From the NCBI RefSeq assembly GCF_007679045.1, contig NZ_VEFS01000001.1:243520-307519 (forward strand): DNA of 64,000 bases, read 5' to 3'. Origin of the DNA: Microbacterium sp. BH-3-3-3. GTDB lineage: Bacteria > Actinomycetota > Actinomycetes > Actinomycetales > Microbacteriaceae. Shown in pieces: positions 33,340 through 44,333 of this stretch. Each line of letters starts with the position of its first letter. The stretch's first letter is position 1. The notes beneath the pieces were generated by a model, which ran no database searches, was not told the origin of the DNA, and saw nothing but the letters and a program-made list of their open reading frames with translations. The translations under genes and the position numbers were made by a program.

Positions 33340-33372
33340 TTCACCTGGAGTTCGACACCTGTTCATCGGTGT
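33340..33372 (-). promoter_or_regulatory. PHO-box-like triple direct repeat upstream of pit
   Basis: GTTCACCTGGA, GTTCGACACCT and GTTCATCGGTG follow one another at exactly 11-bp spacing (33340, 33351, 33362). The spacing and GTTCACC core match actinobacterial PhoP boxes. The site is 62 bases before the pit GTG. Confidence 0.65.
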
Positions 33373-33549
33373 CGCCTCGTCATCATTTCATCGGTGGGGG
33401 CGGCGGTCAAACGCGCGCGGGCGGGGGCGGGCACCCGCCCGGGGCGTCGGCCCCCGCGGCGCGCGGACGGCCCACGACGGAAACGCCCGACACGGCGGCA
33501 TCCGGTGCCGTCGGAGACCGATGTCGGAGGGGCGCACTACCGTGGAACG

Positions 33550-35664
33550 GTGACCGATCACGCCTCGCAGCCCACGCCTCCCGTCGCCGCCCGCCGCCCC
33601 GCGCTGCGCACGCACCACGGCGACACGTTCGACGACCCCTACGAGTGGTTGCGCGCCAAAGACGACGCCGAGGTCATCTCGCACCTCGAGGCCGAGAACG
33701 CCTACACCTCCGCGCGCACCGCGCACCTGGGGCCGCTGCGCGACGCCATCTTCGGCGAGATCAAGGGCCGCACGCTCGAGACCGACCTCTCTGTCCCCGC
33801 TCGTCGCGGCGACTGGTGGTACTACGGCCGCACCGTCGCGGGCGCGCAGTACGGCATCCAGTGCCGCGCCCCGCTCGACTCCCCCGACGACTGGACGCCG
33901 CCGACCCTGTCGCCCGACCGGCCCGTCCCGGGCGAGCAGGTGCTGTTCGACGGCAACGTCGAGGCTGAGGGCACCGAGTTCTTCTCGCTCGGCAGCTTCG
34001 AGATCTCGAACGACGGCACGCGCATGCTGTACGGCATCGACGTCGCCGGCGACGAGCGCTACACCGTGCGCGTGCGCGACCTGGTGACGGGCGAGACCCT
34101 GCCCGACGAGATCCCCGGTACGTTCTCGGGCGCAACCTTCTCGCCCGACGGCAGCTTCATCGTCTACACCACCGTCGACGACGCCTGGCGCCCCGACACC
34201 GTGTGGCTGCATGAGATCGGCACGGCGACGGATGCCGACGTGAAGCTCTTCCACGAGCCCGACGACCGGTACTGGGTCGGCGCCGACTTCACGCGCAGCG
34301 ACCGCTACCTGATGATCGAGATGGGCTCGTCGATCACGAGCGAGGAGTGGATCCTCGACGCCGACGACCTCCGGGGCGAGCCCCGGGTGGTGTGGCCGCG
34401 GCGCGAGGGCGTCGAATACTCCTCCTCGCACGCCGTGGTAGACGGCGAAGACGTGCTCTACGTCCTGCACAACGACGGGGCGCTCGACTTCGAGCTCGTC
34501 AAGGTCTCGGCATCCGACCCCCAGGGTGCCCGCGAGACCGTGATCGCGCACCACCCCGGCCACCGGCTGCTGGGCGTCGACACCTTCCGCGACTGGGGCG
34601 TGGTCGGCTACCGCCGCGACGGCCTCGCCCGCCTGGGCATGCTGTCGTACGCCGACGGCGCCGTGACCGAGATCGCCTTCGACGAGCCGCTGTACAGCGT
34701 GGGCACGGGCGGCAATCCCGAGTACGCTCCCCCGGTCCTGCGTCTGGGCTACGGTTCGTTCGTCACCCCGGGCACCGTGTACGACTACGTCATCGAGACC
34801 GGCGAGCTGCTGCTGCGCAAGCGCCAGCCCGTGCTCGGGGGCTTCGACCCCGCCGACTACGGACAGGCGCGCGTGTGGGCGCCCGCCGACGACGGCACGC
34901 AGGTTCCGGTGTCGCTGGTGTGGAAGCGCTCGTTCGGCGAACCGGGCGACACCCCCCGGCCCGTGCACCTGTACGGCTACGGCTCGTACGAGCACTCGAT
35001 CGAGCCCGGGTTCTCGGTCCCCCGCCTGTCGCTGCTCGACCGCGGTGTCGTCTTCGCCGTCGCGCACGTGCGCGGTGGCGGCGAGATGGGCCGGCAATGG
35101 TACGAAGACGGCAAGCTGCGTGCGAAGCGCAACACCTTCACCGACTTCGTCGCCGCGGGGCGTCACCTGGTCGACGCCGGCTACACGACGCCCGACCGCA
35201 TCGTCGCCGAGGGCGGCAGCGCGGGCGGCCTGCTGATGGGCGCCGTCGCCAACCTCGCGCCCGAGCTGTTCGCCGGCATCCTGGCCGACGTGCCGTTCGT
35301 CGACGCCCTCACGACCATCCTCGACCCCTCGCTCCCGCTCACGGTGATCGAGTGGGACGAGTGGGGCGACCCCCTGCACGACGCCGACGTGTACGCCTAC
35401 ATGAAGTCGTACTCGCCGTACGAGAACGTGCGCGAGGGCGTCGAGTACCCCCGCATCCTCGCGGTCACCTCGCTCAACGACACCCGCGTGCTGTACGTCG
35501 AGCCCGCCAAGTGGGTGGCGCGCCTGCGCGAGGTCGGCGCCGACGCGATGCTCAAGTGCGAGATGGTCGCCGGCCACGGCGGCGTGAGCGGTCGCTACAA
35601 CGCCTGGCGCGAGCGCGCCTTCGAGCTGGCATGGCTGCTCGACGTGCTGGGCCTCACCGACTGA
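33550..35664 (+). CDS. Oligopeptidase B-like S9 serine peptidase
   Basis: A 704-residue cytosolic prolyl-oligopeptidase-family enzyme that cleaves short peptides, in family members after basic residues. Residues ~1-410 form the beta-propeller (FDDPYEWLR at the N-terminus; ISNDGTRMLYGIDVAGDERYT). The C-terminal alpha/beta-hydrolase domain holds the nucleophile in GGSAGGLLMG (about residue 560), the Asp near SLNDTRVLY and the His in GHGGVSGR. GTG 33550 is selected by TACCGT (33538-33543) plus six bases. A terminator hairpin follows. Confidence 0.92.
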   Translation: MTDHASQPTPPVAARRPALRTHHGDTFDDPYEWLRAKDDAEVISHLEAENAYTSARTAHLGPLRDAIFGEIKGRTLETDLSVPARRGDWWYYGRTVAGAQYGIQCRAPLDSPDDWTPPTLSPDRPVPGEQVLFDGNVEAEGTEFFSLGSFEISNDGTRMLYGIDVAGDERYTVRVRDLVTGETLPDEIPGTFSGATFSPDGSFIVYTTVDDAWRPDTVWLHEIGTATDADVKLFHEPDDRYWVGADFTRSDRYLMIEMGSSITSEEWILDADDLRGEPRVVWPRREGVEYSSSHAVVDGEDVLYVLHNDGALDFELVKVSASDPQGARETVIAHHPGHRLLGVDTFRDWGVVGYRRDGLARLGMLSYADGAVTEIAFDEPLYSVGTGGNPEYAPPVLRLGYGSFVTPGTVYDYVIETGELLLRKRQPVLGGFDPADYGQARVWAPADDGTQVPVSLVWKRSFGEPGDTPRPVHLYGYGSYEHSIEPGFSVPRLSLLDRGVVFAVAHVRGGGEMGRQWYEDGKLRAKRNTFTDFVAAGRHLVDAGYTTPDRIVAEGGSAGGLLMGAVANLAPELFAGILADVPFVDALTTILDPSLPLTVIEWDEWGDPLHDADVYAYMKSYSPYENVREGVEYPRILAVTSLNDTRVLYVEPAKWVARLREVGADAMLKCEMVAGHGGVSGRYNAWRERAFELAWLLDVLGLTD

Positions 35665-35679
35665 CCCGCGCCCTCCGCG

Positions 35680-35716
35680 CCGAACGCCCCGTCGCCTCGC
35701 GCGGCGGGGCGTTCGG
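35680..35716 (+). terminator. Terminator of the oligopeptidase gene
   Basis: CCGAACGCCCCG and CGGGGCGTTCGG form a perfect 12-bp stem with a 13-base loop, 16 bases after the stop codon. Confidence 0.7.
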
Positions 35717-35780
35717 CGTGCGGGGCTTTCGGTGCCGCCCCCGCAGTGACGCACGCCGCGATCAGCCTTGCGTTGACAAC

Positions 35781-35858
35781 CCATGTCCCGATTTGTGCAG
35801 ACCGTGTCCCACTTTTGGCTGTCTGCGCACGGCTCAGACAACCATTTTCGGGACATGG
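35781..35858 (+). repeat. Left palindromic element flanking the DUF559-type gene
   Basis: This 78-base element starts CCATGTCCCG and ends CGGGACATGG. It contains TGTCCCACTTTTGGCTG and can fold on itself. It is homologous, in inverted orientation, to the element at 36874-36952, and it ends two bases before the stop codon of the enclosed gene. Confidence 0.85.
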
Positions 35859-35859
35859 A

Positions 35860-36792
35860 TCAACACACATGGGCTGAGAGCCCCGGCCTCCAACCGGCTC
35901 TGACGAGCGCATCGCGAGCGAGAGCGACGGCCGGAGCGCCTCCATCTCGAAGGTGATGTTTCAGCACGCGCACGTGATCCCATCCCGCCGCCCGGATGGC
36001 GGCCCACCGATCGGCATCCCGCGCGAACTGTCGCTCGTCCTCGGCGTGGACGCGTCCGTCGTATTCAACGGCGACCATCCATCGGGCAAAGGCGAGGTCG
36101 ATCTCCGCGACGAACACGCCTCTCGAGTCGAAGATGTCGGCGTTGACCTCGGGCGTCGGGAGCCCGTTCCGGGCCAGCAGGAGGCGCAGACGTGTCTCTC
36201 TCGGCGACCGGACGCCGGGTCGGGCGAGGTCGACCGCCGTACGGAGAACACCGCCCCGAACGTCGCCCATCTCACTGACCTCAGACCTCAGCTGCTCTGC
36301 GTCGGCCATCGGCGGCCGCCCGCCCAGGAGCGCGTCGGCCGCAGCGACCAGGTCATCAAGGGGCCAGAGCCGCCCGCATTGTCTCCATGCCCGCACGGGG
36401 TCCTCGACCGGCAGGTCGAGTGGGCCCGCAGAGAACGCTGGTGCGCGCGCTTGCAGACGGTGGCCGATGACTCCTTGCGTCCGCGGCTCCCTCGCCGGCC
36501 GGTGTGCGGAAACATGGATCCGCGGCACGTACGGCCACTCCGGAGTGCATACTCCCCGCAGAGCAAGCGCCGTCTCGTGACTGAAGAACTGCCAGGGCAT
36601 CAGGCGCGGCGCGTATGTGAGGCACTGCTCGATCAAAGACGAAGGCAGAGCGGTCGTCGACGACCGGATGCCATGGAATGGCGACGCCAAATCTGCGGCT
36701 CGCAGCCGAGCACGCGTCACTCCCAGCTCAGCGGCGGCGCCGACGGAGAAATGCTCGGGAAGCTGCCCGGGAAGAGGTCGAGGACGCGGCAT
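35860..36792 (-). CDS. DUF559/Vsr-like endonuclease-domain protein
   Basis: A 310-residue protein common in Microbacteriaceae. The N-terminal ~100 residues (SVGAAAELGVTRARLRAADL) resemble an AbiEi-type winged-helix domain. The C-terminal ~110 carry a PD-(D/E)xK, very-short-patch-repair-like core: EIDLAFARWMVAVEYDGR-H, then FARDADRWAAIRAAGWDHVRV. Asp and Glu in EIDLAF and VEYDG are the likely metal ligands. Start ATG 36792 has a purine-rich stretch upstream. It stands alone, with no visible toxin or methylase partner. Both sides carry inverted copies of a palindromic element, the left one abutting the stop codon, which suggests the unit may have moved as a cassette. The function (nuclease, antitoxin or regulator) is unproven. 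Confidence 0.8.
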   Translation of the reverse strand: MPRPRPLPGQLPEHFSVGAAAELGVTRARLRAADLASPFHGIRSSTTALPSSLIEQCLTYAPRLMPWQFFSHETALALRGVCTPEWPYVPRIHVSAHRPAREPRTQGVIGHRLQARAPAFSAGPLDLPVEDPVRAWRQCGRLWPLDDLVAAADALLGGRPPMADAEQLRSEVSEMGDVRGGVLRTAVDLARPGVRSPRETRLRLLLARNGLPTPEVNADIFDSRGVFVAEIDLAFARWMVAVEYDGRVHAEDERQFARDADRWAAIRAAGWDHVRVLKHHLRDGGAPAVALARDALVRAGWRPGLSAHVC

Positions 36793-36873
36793 CCCTCAGC
36801 TTCTCGCCTCCGCCGACCCCGTCCCCAGTTATCCACAGGGCGCCCGCCACGACAAGTCGCGCCGAGGTCGCCA

Positions 36874-36952
36874 CCATGTCCCGATTTTGGCTGCCTGGAG
36901 GGCGCCTGGGCAGCCAAAAGTGGGACATGGACCGACACAAAGTGGGACAAGG
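36874..36952 (-). repeat. Right palindromic element flanking the DUF559-type gene
   Basis: Inverted copy (79 bases) of the element at 35781. It includes a 22-bp-arm hairpin (36874-36895/36909-36930, 20 of 22 paired, 13-base loop) followed by a further GTGGGACA half-site near 36941. Confidence 0.85.
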
Positions 36953-37298
36953 TACCTGGCCCGCCCCACAGAAGGCCGCGCCCGCATGGCGGGTCGCCCC
37001 GGCGCGCGCAAGGCCGAGCTTCACCCAGCAGAACGCCCCGCCTGCATGGCAGGACGCCCCGGCGCGCGCAACGCCTGCCCCGCCCCGCAGAACGCCCACA
37101 CCGCACAGCGCGACGCCCCGCCCCGCACACAGCGCGACACCCCCGCACACAGCACGACGCCCCGCCCCGCACACAGCGCGACGCCCCGCCCCGCACACAG
37201 CACGACGCCCCGCCCCGCACACAGCACGACGCCCCGCCCCGCACACAGCGCGACGCCCCGCCCCACACACAGCAGGACGGGGCGTCGACGCAGCAGGC
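36953..37298. repeat. Low-complexity repeats between the DUF559-type gene and pfkA
   Basis: A 24-base unit (GCACACAGCRCGACGCCCCG plus CCCC) is repeated about six times from 37145 to 37288. To its left, GCATGGCRGGWCGCCCCGGC recurs twice (near 36986 and 37042). No gene is visible. Confidence 0.88.
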
Positions 37299-38327
37299 TC
37301 AGCCGAACAGCGCGGCGGCCTCTTCGTAGCGGTACAGGGGCACGCTGTTGAGCTCGCCGAGGGCGTCGGCGAAGGGCACGCGCACGATGTCGGTGCCGCG
37401 CATGGCGACCATCTGGCCCCACGCGCCCTCGTGCAGCGCGTCGGCGGCGTGCAGGCCCAGGCGCGTCGCGAGCACGCGGTCGAAGCCCGAGGGCGAACCG
37501 CCGCGCTGGATGTGACCGAGCACGGTCGAGCGGGTCTCGATGCCGGTGAGACGCTCGATCTCGGGGGCGAGCTGCTCGCCGATACCGCCCAGGCGCGGGC
37601 GGTTGAAGGCGTCGAGACCCTTGTCGCTGAACGCCTCGTCCATGCCCTTGAGCTTGAAGCCCTCCGACACGACGACCAGGGGCGCGCGACCGCGGTCGTG
37701 CGCGCGCGTGACCTGCTCGGTGATCTCCTCGATCGACATCGGCACCTCGGGGATGCAGATGACGTGCGCACCCGCGGCGATACCGGCGTGCAGGGCGATC
37801 CAGCCGACGTGGCGGCCCATGACCTCGGCCACCATGCAGCGCTGGTGGGAGTCACCGGTGGTGCGCAGGCGGTCCATGGCATCCGTCGCGATGTTCACGG
37901 CGGTGTCGAACCCGAACGAGTAGTCGGTCGCCCGCAGGTCGTTGTCGATCGTCTTCGGCACGCCGAGCACGTTGATGCCGTCCTTCGACAGGCGATCGGC
38001 CGCGGCCAGGGTTCCTTCGCCACCGATGGCGAGGATGCCGTCGATCCGGTGACCGTACAGGGTCTTCGAGATGTTCTCGGCCCCGCCGCGCGCTCCCTCG
38101 TAGGGGTTGGTGCGGCTCGTGCCGAGGATGGTGCCGCCGACCTTGGACAGACCCTTCACCTCGTGGCGGGTGAGGGGGAAGAAGTCGCCGTCGACCACGC
38201 CGCGCCAGCCGTCGCGGATGCCGACGAACTCGATGTCGTAGTTGGTCGTGCCCTTGAGCACGACGCCACGGATCACCGCGTTGAGCCCGGGGCAGTCGCC
38301 GCCGCTGGTCAGGATGCCGATCTTCAT
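37299..38327 (-). CDS. pfkA: ATP-type 6-phosphofructokinase
   Basis: Phosphorylates fructose 6-phosphate in glycolysis. The 342 residues include GILTSGGDCPGLNAVIRG at the N-terminus, GGEGTLAAADRL (about residue 103), the catalytic loop PKTIDNDL, MGRHVGWIA and HIQRGGSPSGFDR. The Gly in GGEGT is the residue associated with ATP use, whereas PPi enzymes have Asp; the Lys in PKTIDND is shared with PPi-dependent relatives. The mix is normal for actinobacterial PfkA (group III). ATG 38327 has GAGGA eight bases upstream. Confidence 0.94.
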   Translation of the reverse strand: MKIGILTSGGDCPGLNAVIRGVVLKGTTNYDIEFVGIRDGWRGVVDGDFFPLTRHEVKGLSKVGGTILGTSRTNPYEGARGGAENISKTLYGHRIDGILAIGGEGTLAAADRLSKDGINVLGVPKTIDNDLRATDYSFGFDTAVNIATDAMDRLRTTGDSHQRCMVAEVMGRHVGWIALHAGIAAGAHVICIPEVPMSIEEITEQVTRAHDRGRAPLVVVSEGFKLKGMDEAFSDKGLDAFNRPRLGGIGEQLAPEIERLTGIETRSTVLGHIQRGGSPSGFDRVLATRLGLHAADALHEGAWGQMVAMRGTDIVRVPFADALGELNSVPLYRYEEAAALFG

Positions 38328-38697
38328 GGGCAGAGTCCTCAAGTGCTGTGGTTCGGGTGGAGGTCGGCGCCGTTGCCGTCTTCGACCTTATCGCCGCGGG
38401 CGGGACGGCTGCCACACGGCGAAGAAGAGCGGGCGGATGCCGTGGCCCCGGCGCCCCGCGCACGCCGCACCACCGCCGTCGTGCGGACGCCACCCGCGAC
38501 ACGCCGTTCCTCGGGCGTCCGGCCCCGGCGGGTCGTCCCCGACGTCCGCACGACGGCACCAGGCACGACGGCCCGAGGCACGACGGCCCGAGCCAACGAC
38601 GGCGCGAGCCACGAGGCCGCGAGGCACGACGGCACCCCGGCCGGAACGCACGAACGCCCCGGCGCCGAAGCGACCGGGGCGTTCGTGACGAACGGGA
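38328..38697. other. Intergenic region upstream of pfkA
   Basis: It holds the pfkA ribosome site at the left and, near 38550-38640, short imperfect repeats (GCACGACGGC type). A perfect terminator stem is listed separately. I see no gene and no clear pfkA promoter hexamers. Confidence 0.5.
38650..38686 (-). terminator. Terminator of the SNF2 helicase gene
   Basis: ACGAACGCCCCGG and CCGGGGCGTTCGT form a perfect 13-bp stem with an 11-base loop, 11 bases past the helicase stop. Confidence 0.7.
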
Positions 38698-40857
38698 TCA
38701 GGCCTTGCCGAGCGCCTGACGCAGCAGGTGCATGAGCGCCGACAGCTGCACCGAGTCGCTGGACCCGGGCTCGACCGCCAGCCCGTCGAGGGCGCGCTGG
38801 GCGAGGCCCTCCTTGGAGTCGATGAGCTCGGCGATCTTGGTGTCGATCGTGTGCGCGGCGATGATGCGCCACGCGGTCACGGGCTCGTCCTGGCCGATGC
38901 GGTGCACGCGGTCGATCGCCTGCGTCTGCTCGGCGGCCGTCCACGACAGCTCGGCGAGCACGACGTTCGACGCGGCCTGCATGTTGAGGCCGACGCCGGC
39001 GGCGGTGAGCGAACAGACGGCGATGCCCACGTCGGGGTCGCTGTTGAACGCGTCGATCGCGGCCTGGCGCGCGGTCGAGGTCTGCTCTCCGCGCACCGAG
39101 ACGGCCTTCAGGCCCGAGGCCTTGAAGTGCGCCTCGGCGGCGTCCATGACGTCGATGTGCTTGGCGAAGAACACGACCTTGCCCACCGAGCGCTGCAGCT
39201 GCACGGCGTAGTCGGCCGCGAGGTGCGCCTTGGCCTGGCCGATGCGGCGCACCATCGTGAACACGTTCTCGCTGCCGGAGCCGGCGGCCTTGGACTCCTC
39301 GAGCTCGCCGTGGGCGACGAGACGCACGATGTCCTCGTCGATCTCGCCGCGGGCGAGACCGCGGTCTCCGCGCGCCTCGATGATGCGACGGTACTTCGCT
39401 GCGAGGCGGGCACCGAGCTCGCGCTCGGCCTGGCGGATGGAGCGGCCGTATTCGTCGTCGAGCTCGACGGGCAGGTCGGCGACCAGCTTGTCGGGCAGGT
39501 CGGCGGCGACGTCCTTCTTCTTGCGCCGCACGATGCCCATCGAGATGACGGCCTCACGCGCCTCGGGGTAGAACGACTTGTCGGCGGGGGTCAGGCCCGT
39601 GGCATCCAGCTTCTCCATGAGCTCGGGACCGGGCTTCTCGCCGTTGGTCCAGCCGAGGAAGCGCCAGATCGCGTCGAAGTCCTCGACGTCGTTGATCAGC
39701 GGGGTGCCCGTGAGCGCCAGCATGAGCGGGTCGCGGGTCTGCTGACGGACGCGGGATGCCAGAGCCAGCACGTTCTGCGAGCGCTGCGAGGTGAGGTTCT
39801 TGATGAAGTGCGCCTCGTCGACCACGACGCCCTTGAGGCCGATCGACGACAGCCACGACAGGTGCCGGTCGAGGATCTCGTAGTTGACGATGAAGACGTC
39901 GGCGAAGGCGTCGATGTCGGCGCCGCCGCCCGAGATGACGGTCGCCCGGCGCTGCGGCGTCCACCGCTGCACCTCGCGGGCCCAGTTCATCTTGACCACG
40001 TTGGGGACGACGACCAGCAGCGGGTAGGCATCGGCGACGGATGCCGCGAGCACCGACTCCGCGGTCTTGCCCAGGCCCGGCTCGTCGGCGAGCAGGAACG
40101 AGCGGTGCCCGAGGCGCACGGCCTCGAGGAAGCGCGACTGGTGCGGCATGACCTCGAGCCCGCGCGGCGAGAGCCGGTCGAACTCGGGGACGGGAGGCAG
40201 CTCCATGCTCGCGGCCGACCCGCCGGCGCCGGTCTCGAACGCCTTGTACAGCGGGCCCATGAGCTCCCAGCCGTCGAGGCGGCGGCGCGGCGCGTCACCG
40301 CTCGTGCGCGGGGTGAGGTCGGGGGCGAGGAAGGGGTTGGCCATCTGACGCGCCTCGATCGACGCGGGGATGACCTGCTTCTCGGCCAGCGCCGCCGGCA
40401 CCACGGGGGTGATCTTGGGCGCGTTGTCGGTGATGATCAGCTCGTCCGGCGGCAGTTCGGCGCCGGATTCCAGCAGCCAGTCGCGGCGCATGCGACGAGC
40501 GACCGGCGAGGTGGCCGCGTCGACCTCGAGCAGCTGGATCAGCGAGGTGTCGCGCGCGGCGGTCTTGGCGAGGATCGTCGCGACCCCGTCGAGGCGCTTC
40601 AGCAGCTCGGCGCGGGCGGCGTCGGTGATCTCGGGGTCGGCCTTGACGCGTGCGCGCTCTTCGCGCACGAGGAAGGCGATCACCTGGAACTTGACGCGGT
40701 TGGTCGGCCCGAGCTTGCCGCGCTGAGCCTTCGCTTCGACCTCGCGCACCTTGCGGGCGAGGATCGGGATGACGGGGGCTTCGTCGTCTCGTCGGGATGA
40801 CGTGGTCTTCCTGCGCCGCTGGCTCGAGCTACGGGCGGCGGTTGCCGTGGTCGGCAT
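38698..40857 (-). CDS. SNF2-family DEAD/DEAH-box helicase
   Basis: A 719-residue RapA/SNF2-like ATPase. Residues ~1-230 are a basic, family-specific N-terminus. The helicase core has motif I DEPGLGKT (usually DEMGLGKT), motif II DEAH (VVDEAHFIKN), motif III LTGTPL, and motif VI QAIDRVHRIGQDEPV near residue 655. SNF2 proteins translocate on duplex DNA and remodel protein-DNA complexes or RNA polymerase. ATG 40857 is preceded by AGGAGG. No restriction or defence genes are adjacent, so a housekeeping role is more likely than a defence island. Confidence 0.9.
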   Translation of the reverse strand: MPTTATAARSSSQRRRKTTSSRRDDEAPVIPILARKVREVEAKAQRGKLGPTNRVKFQVIAFLVREERARVKADPEITDAARAELLKRLDGVATILAKTAARDTSLIQLLEVDAATSPVARRMRRDWLLESGAELPPDELIITDNAPKITPVVPAALAEKQVIPASIEARQMANPFLAPDLTPRTSGDAPRRRLDGWELMGPLYKAFETGAGGSAASMELPPVPEFDRLSPRGLEVMPHQSRFLEAVRLGHRSFLLADEPGLGKTAESVLAASVADAYPLLVVVPNVVKMNWAREVQRWTPQRRATVISGGGADIDAFADVFIVNYEILDRHLSWLSSIGLKGVVVDEAHFIKNLTSQRSQNVLALASRVRQQTRDPLMLALTGTPLINDVEDFDAIWRFLGWTNGEKPGPELMEKLDATGLTPADKSFYPEAREAVISMGIVRRKKKDVAADLPDKLVADLPVELDDEYGRSIRQAERELGARLAAKYRRIIEARGDRGLARGEIDEDIVRLVAHGELEESKAAGSGSENVFTMVRRIGQAKAHLAADYAVQLQRSVGKVVFFAKHIDVMDAAEAHFKASGLKAVSVRGEQTSTARQAAIDAFNSDPDVGIAVCSLTAAGVGLNMQAASNVVLAELSWTAAEQTQAIDRVHRIGQDEPVTAWRIIAAHTIDTKIAELIDSKEGLAQRALDGLAVEPGSSDSVQLSALMHLLRQALGKA

Positions 40858-41055
40858 GCTCCTCCTGAGCGTTCGTCCGGAACCGGGTCCGGAACGTTCC
40901 GGCGCGAGGCCGGTGGATCAGTGACCCCGCAGATCGTCGCGGACGACGCACACGAAAAGGGGCGGGTCTGCGACCCGACCGCGGGTTTCAGCCGGAAGCG
41001 GCTCACACGGACACGGTGACGGGGTCGCGACCATTCTACCCGCTCGGCGAGCCGA

Positions 41056-41700
41056 TCAGCGAGTCAGCGTGGCGAGAATGTCTTCGGTGTACCCGTCGGG
41101 GTTGACGTTGATCCACGAAGTGCTGATCCACAGGCCCGTCGACGGCGACACGGCCTGCGTCTCACCGCGCTCGTAGGGCTTGTCGTCGAGCGAGACCCCG
41201 CGCTGGTCGATGCGGCAGATCGTGGCGTCGCCGGAGCTCTCGCACCCGAAGCCCGCGTCGGTGAGGGCACCGGTCACGGTCGCCGCCTGCGCGGCGTCGA
41301 TGACCGAGACGTTGGTCGCCATTCCGGTGTCGCCCGGGGCGCCCCACGTGCAGCGCAGGGTCGGCACCGCGGCGAGCAGTTCGAGCAGCGGCGCCTGATC
41401 CGTCGACAGCAGGGTGATGCCGGGGTCGTTCAGCGGCGGCACCTGGGCCTCGAGCGTGGAGCGCATCGTGGGCGAATAGATGTCGTCGCACGAGGCGGGA
41501 AGGGCCGTCGTCGGCGTCGCTGTCGGCGTCGGCGTGGGCGTGGGGGTCGACGAGGCGACGGGGGCCGGGGTCGTGGCATCCGCGCTCGGGGTCGACGTGC
41601 TCGCGGTGCCGGTCTCGGCCTCGGGCACGCACGCGGTCAGGGCGAGGGCGACGACGGCTGCTGCGGCGCCGAGGGCTCCGACGCGGGCGAGGGGGGACAT
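41056..41700 (-). CDS. Secreted lipoprotein of unknown function
   Basis: A 214-residue lipoprotein: signal peptide (residues 1-23) with lipobox LTAC, a Thr/Pro/Ser-rich linker (about 28-65), then a compact domain of ~145 residues with three cysteines (SCDDIY, LRCTWG, GFGCES, plus ICRID) that may form disulfides. I do not recognise the domain; the layout resembles actinobacterial DUF3558-like lipoproteins. ATG 41700 has GGAGG five to six bases upstream, and a TAGGGT lies about 20 bases before the start. Confidence 0.78.
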   Translation of the reverse strand: MSPLARVGALGAAAAVVALALTACVPEAETGTASTSTPSADATTPAPVASSTPTPTPTPTATPTTALPASCDDIYSPTMRSTLEAQVPPLNDPGITLLSTDQAPLLELLAAVPTLRCTWGAPGDTGMATNVSVIDAAQAATVTGALTDAGFGCESSGDATICRIDQRGVSLDDKPYERGETQAVSPSTGLWISTSWINVNPDGYTEDILATLTR

Positions 41701-41755
41701 GCAACCTCCAGGGATCGCCTCGACCCTAACCCGCGCCCGCGACGGCGCCCCGCTC

Positions 41756-44194
<2,439 letters not shown>

Positions 44195-44227
44195 GGCTGC
44201 TCCTCCGGTCATGCCCTTCACAACAGC

Positions 44228-44244
44228 ATACCCCCTAGGGGTAT
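44228..44244 (-). promoter_or_regulatory. CsoR-like copper operator upstream of copA
   Basis: ATACCCC-CTA-GGGGTAT is a 17-base palindrome with 7-bp perfect arms, matching the G/C-tract, TA-flanked dyads bound by copper-sensing CsoR. It overlaps TATGCT, a plausible copA -10. Confidence 0.7.
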
Positions 44245-44333
44245 TTCCATCTCGGGGATCCGGATGCCGCGTCCTCCACCCCCGCGCCTGTCCACCCCGC
44301 GCGCGGGGGCGACGGCGGACGTACGCTGAGGCC

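Noticed and set aside
36793-37298. Small proteins encoded in the repeats upstream of the pfkA 3' end
   Set aside because: Open frames on both strands consist only of the 24-bp repeat and lack ribosome sites.
38698-40857. Defence island around the SNF2 helicase and DUF559-type gene
   Set aside because: pfkA lies between them and no methylase, nuclease partner or other defence gene is adjacent.
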